This document shows positions 24,401 through 35,819 of a stretch of DNA of 64,000 bases, piece by piece. The notes under the pieces were generated by a model. It did not search any database, was not told where the DNA came from, and saw nothing but the letters and a program-made list of their open reading frames with translations. Position 1 is the stretch's first letter, and every line of letters starts with the position of its first letter. This stretch comes from Paguma larvata (lineage: Eukaryota; Chordata; Mammalia; Carnivora; Viverridae), in assembly GCA_030068075.1 (NCBI GenBank), contig JAINVK010001445.1, positions 1,736,001 to 1,800,000 of the forward strand. The letters are read 5' to 3'. The position numbers and the translations under genes are program-made.

Positions 24401-25980
24401 TTCTAGCTTTATATCACTTCACACTTGAATGGGAAACCAGAGTCTCAATTCCTTGAACGTAAGCAGGCATTCAGAAAAGTGCACTCAGTAAGACTGCACT
24501 CAAGCTTGCAATTAAGCAGGGGAGATAAGATATGCACATAATTCTAAAGCATATGGTAAATTATAGTAAATACAGACCACATCTTAAGCCTCTTGTGGTC
24601 TATAATGACAACAAATTTTCTATAAATCCTTACAGAATTTCTGGATGAACAATTCTAGTGTGCAGAAAGGAAATAGGGTTTTCACTTTGAGGTGGGTTGG
24701 CATTTGAACAGTGTCATGAAGGATAAACAGGACTTTGACAGACAAGGAGAGGTGGAGGAGCAGGAGTATATTCCAGGTTGAGAGAAATATAGGTGGGTGA
24801 GTAGTGACCTAGTTTAATGGAGATTTGAGAGACAACAGATTGGAAAGACAAGTTGGAACAGATATAAGAGGACCTTGATATCACACCAGGAGAGTAGACT
24901 TCATTTGGTGGTTAATACAAAATTTGGCAGTTTTTGAGCAGTAGGGTGACACACTCAGAGCTTACTTTAGGGAGGTTCATCTGGCAGTTCACAGCTGTAC
25001 CCATCAATGACTAGAACATCACCTGGCATATAGAAACCCTCCATAATATCTTATTTACAGGACCATGTTGGGAGTTGTCATTTATTGATGTAAATTTGTA
25101 GTGAATGGCAACCATCTGGGTCCGATATTTTCAAGTTGACAAATATGCATATAACTTCATCTTGATCTTCCTTCACTGAACTCAGTAGTCCTGTTCCATC
25201 CCCCTCCGTAATGACTCCCACAAGAAACAAAACTCCACTTCCTTGCACTTTCTCTCCATTGAGTTCTTTCCTCCATAGCTACACAAAAGAAAGCTGTCTA
25301 ATTCAGACCTCTTTTACATGACAGTTTGTCAAATTTTGTGTACAGTCATCACAAACAGGTTTCTCTTTGCAGGTTAAATAGCCCCAGACCTTTCAATTAT
25401 GTAAGGTATTTATCACTATCCTAAGTCACTCCTCTGAATGGACTGTGCCCCTTAAACACATGTCATTGATGCTGAACAATGAGTACAGAAATGTCCTAAT
25501 TAATGCATTTATCGAGCTTGAAAGCCTTTGGAATTATTCTCAACTAGTTATCTTCTACATAACATTACCTTATCTGCATATGGCACTTTACAGCAGGCAC
25601 ATTTTCCTCTTCTACCTCTCCCACATCTATCTCTTCCTGGTTCAGTCTCATCACCCCAGGCCTGCATCCTGTGTCCACTTTTTTGCTTCCTCGCCTGCTG
25701 CTGCCATACCTGTACTCCTCACACAATACTGTCATATGTGGGTCAGCAAACACTCATTGAGCGTCTGTGATGTGCAGTGCTCCTGCTTCAGGGCATTGCT
25801 TATGAGTAGGACAGGGCCTGTCCTTTAAGTATGGAGATGACAGCCTTCATCTGACTATACTACTACTACTATACTATACTATACTATTGTAGTGGGTTGC
25901 ATTGTAGCATGGGTGCCCACCCAGGACTGAGGGTGAAGAGAGGCATCCCGCCATAAGGTTAATGAGGATGGCATTTGACT
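24400..25980. other. Unassigned intergenic sequence with a short (ACTAT)n tract
   Basis: No gene or clear repeat recognised. A TACTACTACTACTATACTAT simple repeat occupies about 25854-25888. Confidence 0.45.
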
Positions 25981-25984
25981 AAAC

Positions 25985-26206
25985 TTTTTTTTTTTTAATT
26001 TTTAACGTTTATTTATTTTTGACAGACAGAGAGACAGCACATGATCAGGGCAAGGGCAGAGAGAGAGAGGGAGACACAATCTGAAGCAGGCTCCAGTCGC
26101 TGAGCTGTCAGCACAGAGCCCGATGCGGGGCTTGAACCCACAGACCACGAGATCATGACCTGAGCCGAAGTCGGTCGCTTAACCGACTGAGCCACCTATG
26201 CGCCCC
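25985..26206 (-). mobile_element. Carnivore tRNA-Lys SINE
   Basis: Reverse copy ending CTGAGCCACCTATGCGCCCC. TGACTAAACTTTT flanks both sides. Confidence 0.94.
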
Positions 26207-26232
26207 TGACTAAACTTTTAAGAATGGTTGGA

Positions 26233-26444
26233 GGGGCACCTGGGTGGCTCAGTTGGTTAAACAACCGACTTCAGCTCAGGTCATGATCTCACTGTCTGTG
26301 TGTTCGAGCCCGCATCAGGCTCTATGCTGACAGCTCAGAGCCTGGAGCCTGCTTCCGATTCTGTGTCTCCCTCTCTCTCTGCCCCTCCCCTGCTCACGCT
26401 CTGTCTCTCTGTCTCTCAAAAATAAATAAATGTTAAAAAAAAAA
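26233..26444 (+). mobile_element. Carnivore tRNA-Lys SINE
   Basis: GGGGCACCTGGGTGGCTCAG to poly(A). AATGGTTGGA repeats at 26223 and 26443. It lies 27 bp from the previous copy in opposite orientation. Confidence 0.95.
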
Positions 26445-26899
26445 TGGTTGGAATTAAAAGCAGAAGAGCGTTCCAGGCTCAACTAGGGGGTAGGGCATGA
26501 GGGGTCTAAATGTACACTGATTTAGGGAGCTCCTGAGCAGAGTAGAGGGACAGAAGCTCTGGATGTGTAGCAGGATGAGCAGTACTAAGTATCCTTGAAA
26601 GGAAAATTAGAGGGGTACCATTCTTGATAGTCTGTTCTGGAAGAGGGGACTGTTACGCTCCCACCTCCATTTCCGGAAATCACTTGGCACTTCTACCTCT
26701 CAGTGGATGAAGTCTCAACATTTGGACAGGGAGCTCTGCCTAGCAGCTCTTGAAGAGGTGGCTGGAAAGCAGACCAGGAGTACCTCCAGCCCTGGCAGTG
26801 CGACCTTCAGGGAGGGGGTTATTAATTTGTGGAAACCTCGTTTGCAAGGTTGTGGCAGGATTAAGCGCGATATTAGGTACCAAGTGGATTTGGAAGGGT

Positions 26900-27830
26900 A
26901 GCACCCACTGCCGCTCCGCGCCAGGCATCCGTTACCCGGGAGACAGCACCCGCGTCCCCGTAGGCGTGCGCGAGCAGCTCGAAGACCAGACTCCGCACCA
27001 AGAACTCAGCCACCGCTGGCTGAGAAGGTGCGCGGGTCTCAGCGCCCTTTCCTCTGATTGGGTGGGATCAAGGGGCTTTACGGACAAAAGAGGAGGCAGA
27101 GATTGGTTAATCTTAGGAAGAAGGTGGAGCCTTGGCCGAGAGGGAGGTCGTATATGGCTGGCAGTGGTAGCCCCGCCCCCTTGCCGCGATTTGGCTCAGG
27201 GCCATGGAGACAGTCAGTGGAGTTCCTACGCTTCCTAGTCATTCCAGTAACCAGTGACGCGGCCCTCCTGAGGCCAACCACTGGCCAACCGGGTAAAGCG
27301 GGACTAGAGCGTGACCCCTATTCTGAGGCGCCTCCCAGCTCCCCCTACTCGGCGGCCGCGCGCTCCGCCAGCCCCTTCCTCCCTTCTCCTTAGTCCCGCA
27401 GTCTGGGAGGCGGGGGTTCGCGAGCCAGCTGAGTGGGAACCGCATGGTGTACAAGGAACCAGTCGGCGACCGGTGAGGGGACTGAAGGGCTGGGAGGGCA
27501 GGGTTGGCACGGGGCAGCGATCCCCAAGTGTCGCGCGTCTTCTCCCCTTCGCTGTGGGAGGCTAGCGACTGCAGCTGCTGCGAGCGCCGCCCCGGCAACT
27601 AATGACGGAGAGGTACTGCGGCACAAACGATTGGTCCGCTCATCCCTGCGGCCGCTGGGCGGCCTGCTCCTCCCAGGCCTTGCCCTCCGCCTGTCCTCGC
27701 CCGTCTTCCCCCGGTCACCTTCGGGCCCGGCAGCCCCACGACGCAGACATCACCAGACTAAGACGGATTAAAAGGGCATCTTTAGCCACCAGGTTCTGTC
27801 GGCGTTAATCGCCCGCGACTCCTCACTACG
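26900..27830 (+). promoter_or_regulatory. ZNF672: CpG-rich promoter and probable non-coding first exon of ZNF672
   Basis: CpG-dense block about 5 kb upstream of the ZNF672 coding exon. It contains CCGCCCCC GC boxes near 27170 and an apparent donor CGACCG followed by GTGAGGGG at 27472/27473, which would end a first exon. The 27350-27830 part is the most CpG-rich. Position and strand fit ZNF672; start site and exon are inference. Confidence 0.55.
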
Positions 27831-28329
27831 TCTTTGGTGCCCTGTCTAGCCCTCGAGGTGGGCTGGCGCCGAGGGAGAGGAGCTGAGATGGGAAGAGTTT
27901 CGCCAAGGAGAATCTGCCCAGCAACTGTGACGACCGTTGACTGAAGGGCCCGGAATTGGCTGCGCTGCGACCTCCTCAGGTGTGGCGTTCCTCTTTCTGT
28001 GAATAGTTGTGTGCACCTTCCCGTTAAGTACGAGGCAACAAGTCTTAAAATGAATAACCAACCTCCCTGCTTACTCTGAAAGCTCCCGGGGTTCGGCGTG
28101 GGGCTACGGAATGCCTACGATGGTCTAACCCTGTGAAGAAGGGTTCTTTGGGTATCGGGGAAGGGATTAAAAAGCCTTGCAGAACGCTTAGGATCCTTAG
28201 GGTCGAAGTCAGAGTCAGACCCCATATTCAGGATCCCTCTTCAGAAGAACTGTCCTGAGGAGGGTAAAACTTAAAACTTCAGCAACCGCAGTTGTCAGAC
28301 TTACACATATTTTAACCTTCTTTTCATAT

Positions 28330-28460
28330 GAAACGTTATAATAGTTTCCTTTACTGAGTTCTCCCAGGCAAGAGTGTCAGACACCTAAAGTCCCCTGCTC
28401 AAGGTCACACAGTTAATACTTATTATGGAAGAACCGGAATTTGGACACTTGCTTGTGCTT
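28330..28460 (+). repeat. MIR-like fragment
   Basis: CTGCTCAAGGTCACACAGTT and GAACCGGAATTTGGACAC match the MIR 3' half. Confidence 0.5.
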
Positions 28461-28949
28461 CCCCTATGGATCTTAAGGTTCTATTTCAGTAAACCAAAGG
28501 AGAGTATTTGCAGTGCATGCAGTAGATAGGGCTATGGAGATAAGAAAACTGGCGAGAGGCTTCCTACTCCTCCAGGAATCTAACGTGTGAAAGAGATGTA
28601 TTCCAGTTTAATACATCATGTTTAAAAAGCATTGAGTGCCCTATGTGTGCCCAACTTCTTACTAGGGATTTTCATACCATATCTAACTGAGCACATATTA
28701 CAGATCAAGAGTATGGTCATTAACCAGGATTTAGTACATTTACTAACAATCTACTATGAGAGCAGTTTAGTTCTTTTTCTTCTGAGTTGTGTCCTTCAGT
28801 CAGTACAAAGATTTTCTTCCCTGGTTCTGCTGGGCCAACATTTCTGGGGCAGGATGAAGAGGCAAGTGCTCATCTCGCAGTTTCTCCATCATGAAGCCAC
28901 AGCTGGGTAAAACTGGAACAGGAGTGGGACTGAGGGCTATCCCAGCTGT

Positions 28950-29165
28950 ACACTCCACTATAGTAGCCACGAGCCACATGTGACTGAGCACTTGCAATGT
29001 GCCTGGTCCAAACTGAGATGTGCTGTAAAGCATCAAATATACTCCTGACTTCAAGGGTTTAGTATGAAAAAAGAATGCAAGATATCTCATTAATAATGTT
29101 TAATGTAGATTATATATATGTTGAAATGATGTTTTATACATATTGGGTTAAGTGAAATGTATTAT
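28950..29165. repeat. hAT-Charlie-like relic
   Basis: TAGTAGCCACGAGCCACATG, GAGCACTTGCAATGTGCC and TTAATAATGTTTAATG echo the Charlie/MER33 ends. Diverged, within the loop of the inverted repeat. Confidence 0.4.
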
Positions 29166-29166
29166 T

Positions 29167-29368
29167 TAAAAAAATTTTTAATGTTTATTTTTCAGAGAGA
29201 GAGAGAGAGAGACAGAACACGAGCAGGGGAGGGGCAGAGAAAGAGGGAGACAGAGTCTAAAGCAGGCTCCAGGCTCTGAGCTGTCAGCACAGTTCTCATG
29301 AGACGCGAGATCATGACCTGAGCCTTTAACGGACTAATCATTAACCAACTGAGCCACCCAGCTGCCCC
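29167..29368 (-). mobile_element. Carnivore tRNA-Lys SINE
   Basis: Reverse copy ending CTGAGCCACCCAGCTGCCCC. TGAAATGTATTATT occurs on both sides. Confidence 0.92.
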
Positions 29369-30321
29369 AAATGAAATGTATTATTAAAGTAATTGCCCAC
29401 TTTGGGGCCTTTCCATTTATAGCTCCATCTACAAAGCCCATTTCCCCCCTTCATTCAGTGCTCTGCCCCAATAACCCCTCCTCAGAGAAGCTCTGCTGAG
29501 TGCCTCCCCACCCCACAGCCCCATTCCAGTACTTAGCTTTATTCTGAGTAATCAGCGAAAGTAACAGGAAATCGTGATTCCCATCCATTCTGGAAAGGTT
29601 TCAGCCCCTTTTCTAGGTAAGGATGGAGTGTGGAATCTAGAGCACCAGAGTGGCTACTCCTTACTTTCTTTTCTTCCACAGAAGAAACAGGGGCCAGTAC
29701 TTCAAAAGAAGTTAACCCCTTCTAGCTTCAGGTCCAGCCTGATGTGGATCCTAATCAGTCTTGGGCACTTGGGATGGGCAGCAGCTGTCATTCTTACTTC
29801 CACCAGCTCTCACAGTAGATTGTTAGTAAATGTACTAAATCCTGGTTAATGACCATACTCTTGATCTGTAATATGTGCTCAGTTAGATATGGTATGAAAT
29901 CCCTGCAGTATCTGTTAAGAAACAAAAATAAAGTGATATATGAAACTCAGAAGTTTACTTTTAATCAATTATGAATGTTAATTTTTTCATTCTTATTGGT
30001 TTTTTATTAATTACATATGTAGTATTTGTAAATATTTGTAAGTATTAGATGCCTGAAAGTTACTAAAATACTTTAAAGTATTGAGCATTTAGGACTTTTC
30101 AGTAAATCACGCATAATTACCTCCTTCCCTCTTTCCAAGCCCTCCTGTACTTTTTTTTCCCCCTCCCGTACTTACTTTTTACTTACAGTGAATTTGGTGG
30201 TTTAACAACTTCAAAACCCTCAGTTGGCAAAATAGTTAGGACAATCTATAAATCCTGGTTGGTTTTGTTTTGTTTTGTTTTTGTTTTTTGCACAGTAATA
30301 TTTTATTTTTTTCCCTTTCAG

Positions 30322-31223
30322 ATTTCCTCCCAGGGCAAGTTCCAGCATGGGGTGAGGTACAGAAGAGAGACTTGAAGAGTATACCCTGGTACTGAATTAC
30401 CAAACCTGCCCCCTACCTAGATCAGTGTCTGTCTTCCTCCACATTTGTAATGGGGGGGAGTTGTATCTTTGTTTATATGCCATTTATGTATGCATGTTTG
30501 TGCATTTGTCTCACCTTCCTTGGGCATGTGCCCTGGAAGGCAGGGGGTGAGTTCCCAGAAACTTGGCCTGAGAGGTGCCATGGTCCCTGGAGACCTCCAA
30601 GTGAAGTGGAACACAGACCAGGGAATGTGCACTGCTCTCTTTGGTATTTGGGATCAAACACTGAGTCCTGAGGGAAGGTTTTATCCACATGAGGGTACAC
30701 ATTCTTTTGAATTGACGACCAACTAGAATCAGGAGCCCAAGTGTTTGGGCTGTTTTTCCCTCTGGAAGAACTGAGAGACTCTAAAGACTGCTTTCAGGTG
30801 TGCAGAGGGGCTTCTGCCCCTGCTTGCAGTTTTTGCTTAAACTCATTCTCTTTGAGTAAGATGTCTGGGATTTAAAATACTGCAGACCAAAAATGAGAGG
30901 GAAAAAGTGTGTGGGATAGGAGGAATGTCATAGATGAGACAAATTTTGAGACCAAAACGTAGATGCTGAAGGTGAAGGAGTGATTACTCTTATAGTATCC
31001 TTTAGTTTTTTAAATTTGAAAATGCCCATTAAAACAATATTCCCCTCTTCTTTCTCTCCCTGCTTCTGTCCCTCTGCTCAGTTTAAATTCACGTTGTCTC
31101 TCTTCCTTCATCTTTGCAGAGTACAGAACATCCTGCTCCAAAGGCATGAGAAGAGAACATCCTATATTGGCCACTCCTGCCCAATGTGGAGGGGAGCAGA
31201 AGCTCCTGAGCCCGCCCCTGAAG
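30322..31223 (+). other. ZNF672: Candidate ZNF672 5' UTR exons (30322-30351 and 31120-31223)
   Basis: Two short stretches have convincing splice signals on the plus strand: TTTCCCTTTCAG before 30322 with GTGAGGTA after 30351, and TTCATCTTTGCAG before 31120 with GTTTGTGG after 31223. Both lie between the CpG promoter and the coding exon. They have no long frame and would be untranslated. Proposed from splice motifs only. Confidence 0.3.
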
Positions 31224-31241
31224 GTTTGTGGCTTTCAAGGC

Positions 31242-31438
31242 TTTTTTTTTTTTTTTAATGTTTGTATGTTTATTTATTTTTGAGAGAGACAGGGCATGAG
31301 CAAGGGAAGGGCAGAGAGAGAAGGACACAGCATTTGAAGCAGACTCCAGGCTCTGAGCTGTCAGCACAAAGCCTAATGCAGGACTTGAACCCAAAAGCTG
31401 TGAAAAAGTCAGAGCCGACTGAGCCACCCAGGTGCCCC
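31242..31438 (-). mobile_element. Carnivore tRNA-Lys SINE
   Basis: Reverse copy, poly(T) start, ends CTGAGCCACCCAGGTGCCCC. Upstream of the ZNF672 coding exon. Confidence 0.92.
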
Positions 31439-32881
31439 TCGAGGCTTTTTTTCAGTTGACCCTATTTATGGGGTGTTTTAACCAGAGCTATGGGTATTTA
31501 TGAAGTTTCCATCTGCCAGTAAGAAAATGACTTTGCTTCCTCTCCCTGACCTGTTGAGTGACACAGCCTATATCTCACATAGCTGTACCTAATCCCCAGT
31601 GAATTTAGCTGGGACCAATCCATGGACCTTGAGGGATGTAGTTAGTGATGAGGCCCATAGGAGGTTGTGTAAAGAAAAGCTGACTCTGCTCCCAGACAGC
31701 TACCTGGACCAACTTGTTAGGATTCAGGGATAACATCTGAGATAAAGGAGGTAGCAGAACAGATTCCATCCCCATAAGGGGCTTTTCTGCTATTCTGAGT
31801 TCTCAGATCCCTGGAGCTAGGGCAATGAAGGAAGTCTGTAGAATGTTTGCAAACAACTTGAGTGACCTGAGAATTGGGAAGGAATGCTTCTTCCTTCTCC
31901 TGAGCTTTTCCTGAAAATGTGAAAAGCACTTCTAGGATAATGCCATCAACTATCAATAATATTTTTTTGTGGACTATACATGTTCCTTTTCACCCCTTTC
32001 CTGGATCCTAAGTTGCTTTCTCAAGGTTAGGCCAGGGAGCTTTGAAGCTGTGTACCAGTGTGGAGTGGTTATTTACCAGGTATTGTCCAAAGCCAAGGTG
32101 CAATACTTTGGGGTTTCTCAGATACCATCCTTTGCCCAGGCCCCAGCCCTTTCTGAGATTTTTACCCAGGCTTCTGGTTATGTATGGGTTTAGGCTTCAT
32201 CTCATTGCCCACCTTGACCTTCCAGCCCAGGTCTGGCTGGGTTCACATTGGTGACTTAGGAAACCAGAGTCTCAGAGGAAACTATTGATGTGGTCTAGAC
32301 CCAGGGGCCTTCTCATTGCCCATCTCTCCCTGGTGTTTCCTAGTGCATCTCCAGGCTAAGGCCTCTGGACTAAGGACAGAAAACAGGCTGAGTACTCCCC
32401 ATCCCCTCCCAAGCAAAGTTTTGGAGGCAAACTCTGAATCCCTCCTGCCTTTTGTGGTGGCATGAGGACCTCCCTCCCCATATTTCTAGGGGTCCTATGG
32501 CTTTGCCTCTATTTGGAGAATGGAACCCAGGAGATGGCCTAGCTGAGGAAGTTACAAGAAATGGGGACTCTGCACTTGCCTGGCCATTCCCCAAGGGGTA
32601 GCTGTTGCAGGTTTAACTGTGGCTTACAGTGACTTTCTCCCTATAGGGTTCACAATGAAGGGTGAACTTGGCTGCAGCCCGCTCTAGAAAAAGCCACAGA
32701 GCCTGCTTACAAGAAATGGAACTTAGAATCTGCAGACCAGTTTTCCAAAACTCCCCTTCTCTTTGCCACTCCCTTTCTAGGCCTTCAGAAAACGGAAAAT
32801 AACACGCAGTTTGAGGAGGTGCACCCTGGAGGGGGAGCAGCACACATCTCTGCCATACTGCATTCCAGCCTGGCCCTCACC

Positions 32882-34279
32882 ATGTTAGCTGCATCAGAGG
32901 TGGCAGCGGTGACAGGAAGGCCTTATATATGCAGTGAGTGTGGCAAGAGCTTCCGCTACAGTTCGGTGCTGCTGCGTCACGAGCGTGCGCATGGTGGAGA
33001 CAGCCGCTACCGCTGCCTAGACTGTGGTGAGCGCTATGATCTGGCTGCTGACCTCCGCGCGCACCGACGTGCCCATGCTGGCCAGACCCTCTACATCTGC
33101 AGTGAGTGCGGCCAGAGCTTCCGCCATAGTGGCCGCCTGGACCTGCACCAGAGTGTGCATAGACAGCGCAGCCGCTCCTGCTCTTGCCGTGCCTGCGGCC
33201 GCCGCTTCCCATACCTCCTGGCTCTGCTGCTGCACCGGCGCCGTCTGCACCCTCCAGAGCGACCCCGTCGCTGTCCGCTGTGTGCCCGCACCTTCCGACA
33301 GAGCGCGCTACGCTTCCACCAGGCGCGGGCACACCCGTGGGGGACACCCATCACGCCCGTCGACCCACTGCATCAATGCGCACAGTGCCCACGGGTGTTC
33401 CGCAGCTACGCAGGGCTGCGGAGCCATGCGCGCGTCCACGTGGCCCGGACCCCTAGCGACTCCACACCTCCGCAGCCTCATGCTCCGGGTGCACACCAGT
33501 GCAGCGTGTGTGGGAAGAACTTTGGTAAGAGCTCAACACTAACACGACACCTGCAGACTCACTCAGGTGAGAAGCCCTTCAAGTGCCCCGAGTGTGGAAA
33601 GGGCTTCTTGGAGAGTGCCACGCTGGTGCGCCATCAGCGCACGCACACAGGTGAAAAGCCCTACGCGTGCGGGGACTGTGGACGCCGGTTCAGCGAGAGT
33701 TCCACCCTTTTGCGGCACAGGCGCAGCCACCAGGGAGAGCGGCCGCACGCATGCGCCACATGCGGCAAGGGCTTTGGGCAGCGCTCCGACCTAGTGGTGC
33801 ACCAGCGCATACACACAGGCGAGAGGCCCTTCCCATGTGCCGAGTGCGGCCGCCGCTTCAGCGACCGTTCTGACCTCACCAAGCACCGGCGCACGCACAC
33901 AGGCGAGAAGCCCTACCATTGTGAGTTGTGTGGCAAACGCTTCACATGCGTGTCCAACCTCAACGTGCACCGGCGGAACCATGCTGGCCACAAGCCCCAC
34001 AAGTGCCCTGAGTGCGGCAAGGCGTTCAGCGTGGGCTCCAAACTGGCACTGCACCGCAAGACACACCTGGGCGAGCGGCCGGCACAATGTGCTGAGTGTG
34101 GCAAGTGTTTCAGCCATAGCCGCTCGCTCTCACAGCACCAGCGGGCCCACACACGAGCTCGTGCTGCCACCGCTGCCGCTACCACCCAAGCCCCTGCAGG
34201 AGCTGCCCTCCTCTTTGCTGGGCAGGCGGAACAGGAGAAGCCAGACTTTTTTGTGTCCCAGCTGAGGGAAACTCACTGA
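32882..34279 (+). CDS. ZNF672: ZNF672, C2H2 zinc-finger protein with 14 fingers
   Basis: Single-exon frame of 465 codons whose product tracks human ZNF672 (about 452 aa) along its length. It has no KRAB or SCAN domain. Fourteen C2H2 fingers span residues 17-423: six N-terminal ones with degenerate linkers, a Pro/Ala-rich spacer (TPSDSTPPQPHAPG), then eight tandem fingers joined by TGEKP-like linkers (SGEKP, TGEKP, QGERP, TGERP, AGHKP, LGERP). Finger 5 has unusual spacing. A nuclear DNA-binding role is expected from the family; targets are unknown to me. The start is the ATG at 32882 in context CTCACCATG; the frame continues open upstream to a GTG at 32819 but has no earlier ATG. An acceptor-like CCCTTTCTAG at 32771-32780 suggests the exon begins at 32781. 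The tail (residues 424-465) is Ala/Thr-rich and appears a few residues longer than human. Confidence 0.96.
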   Translation: MLAASEVAAVTGRPYICSECGKSFRYSSVLLRHERAHGGDSRYRCLDCGERYDLAADLRAHRRAHAGQTLYICSECGQSFRHSGRLDLHQSVHRQRSRSCSCRACGRRFPYLLALLLHRRRLHPPERPRRCPLCARTFRQSALRFHQARAHPWGTPITPVDPLHQCAQCPRVFRSYAGLRSHARVHVARTPSDSTPPQPHAPGAHQCSVCGKNFGKSSTLTRHLQTHSGEKPFKCPECGKGFLESATLVRHQRTHTGEKPYACGDCGRRFSESSTLLRHRRSHQGERPHACATCGKGFGQRSDLVVHQRIHTGERPFPCAECGRRFSDRSDLTKHRRTHTGEKPYHCELCGKRFTCVSNLNVHRRNHAGHKPHKCPECGKAFSVGSKLALHRKTHLGERPAQCAECGKCFSHSRSLSQHQRAHTRARAATAAATTQAPAGAALLFAGQAEQEKPDFFVSQLRETH

Positions 34280-35175
34280 GAAGCTTCTCTGGAGTGGGCT
34301 CGGCAAATACCAGATAATACTGCCACAGGGATGGTGGGGCAGCTCTGCAGATGGGGGTTTGTGTAAAGACAGCATGGCTGTCTGTCATCCCCTGTCACGC
34401 CCCTACATCCATTTCCCTTGTCAGCTCTTCCTGTCTATCCTTCCTGCTCTGCCTCTGGGGTGCAGGTGCAGGGAGTTGGGAAACCGACATGGAAGAGAGC
34501 CCAAGTATTGGTGTGTTCCCATTGCTGCTACTGTGCCCTCAGATGTTTTTTCCTGTTTTCCCACCTGTACTGTACTCTTGTCCCGTCCCCTTTTTCCAGC
34601 CTGAGTCTCCTCTAGCTATCTTTCCTATCCTGCCTCTTCAGGTAATGATCACAGGGTGGCCACAGTGACAACCCACCTGCCTTGTGTTTTTCTTGCCTCT
34701 TGGTTCCACTTGACAGTTTCTCTGCTGCTTTGTCCCTGGGCTCTGAGAGATGGGAAATTTGTAGGCAGAAATGATGGGATTGCTCATTTTAGCGAAAGGC
34801 ATCTGCAAGAAGCAACCAGCCTGCTGCCCGACACAGAAGGTCCATCCATGGCGAAGGTGGGCAGGAGCCCTCAGCAAAGCATCCACCTGTCCCACGGGCC
34901 AGACCTGATGGTATCCAGATCAAGGTCCCTCTCAGGACAGTGTTCTCCAGCTAGGTGGGGGACATTAGCTTTGGGACCCAGACTGAGACCTCAAGGCGTC
35001 CATAAAGCAGGGTATTGCCAAGTGAAGCACCAGAATGTTATATCCAAATCAATCTTGGAGCCATGGGGAAACTGAGCTCCACATAGGCAGTAGTGCAGGG
35101 TAGAAAACCTGGAATTGTCCAGTGACTTTGTTTTGCTTATGGCTGGTGAAATAAAGAGTTGTTTGTTTGGGTTCC
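34280..35175 (+). other. ZNF672: ZNF672 3' UTR with poly(A) signal
   Basis: After the TGA at 34277-34279 no further frame is supported. A canonical AATAAA at 35150-35155, followed by GTTGTTTGTTTGGG (GT-rich), is the likely cleavage signal, giving a 3' UTR of about 0.9 kb. Confidence 0.65.
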
Positions 35176-35819
35176 AGATACCAAGAGCCTCTTTTCTCAA
35201 AGCTTGAGGCTGCTGTCTTTGCAGACTTCAGGAATGATCCAAGGGCCAGGCCCTTTTGGAGTTCTAAGATGTCTTGTCTCCTCCCAACGTAGCTCAGTGA
35301 TCTTGCATGTACAGCCCCCTTGGTTTTGCACTGGAAGGCAAACCTCCAGGCCTATACATTCGGTTCACGGTTAGTGAAGAGTACAAATGTGGCTCAGACA
35401 CATACCTCCATTCCTGCTCCAGCTATCCCTCTGGAGTGACCCAGTGCTCTTCATACTGTCACGGCCTGCCCTGCTCGACACTCCACTGAAAAGGACTGCA
35501 AAGTGTCAAAGCAAATTGGGAAAGAAAGCTGGGAACAGGGCCAGCACCTATGGTGCACTCAGGCACGTTCTAGCAGAGCCTGCTTCCAGAGGAATAAGGA
35601 TTCTCATTCTTCAGGTGCCAAAACATTCAGTCTGCCCACACACGACTGTAAAATACTGGGTTTATTCTGTTTAGGAAGATTAAAGTAGCCTGTCTTGGTT
35701 TTTTTGCCCCCCACCCTGCACTCCCTGTCACCCTAGTTTCTGAGGACCAGGCATCTGGCCTTTCTCTTCCTTGCTCCCCTTCAGTCCTTGGGGTCTGGCT
35801 CCTCAGAGCCCAGGAATGC

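Larger units (their letters stand above)
28664..29904. repeat. Long inverted repeat, about 100-bp arms, 1.04-kb loop
   Basis: The left arm 28664-28763 (AGGGATTTTCATACC to CTACTATGAGAGC) is the reverse complement of 29806-29904 (GCTCTCACAGTAGATTG to GGTATGAAATCCCT). By eye it differs by one indel and one substitution. Identity stops abruptly at both outer and inner edges. The arms are not a SINE and no terminal-repeat transposon is recognisable. Confidence 0.9.

Noticed and set aside
32819..32881. Upstream start for ZNF672 at 32819
   Set aside because: It is a GTG, not an ATG, and the upstream residues do not match the human protein; ATG 32882 fits.
33024..34265. Several open frames of 60-172 codons on both strands in the ZNF672 exon
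   Set aside because: Shadows of a GC-rich, repetitive zinc-finger exon.
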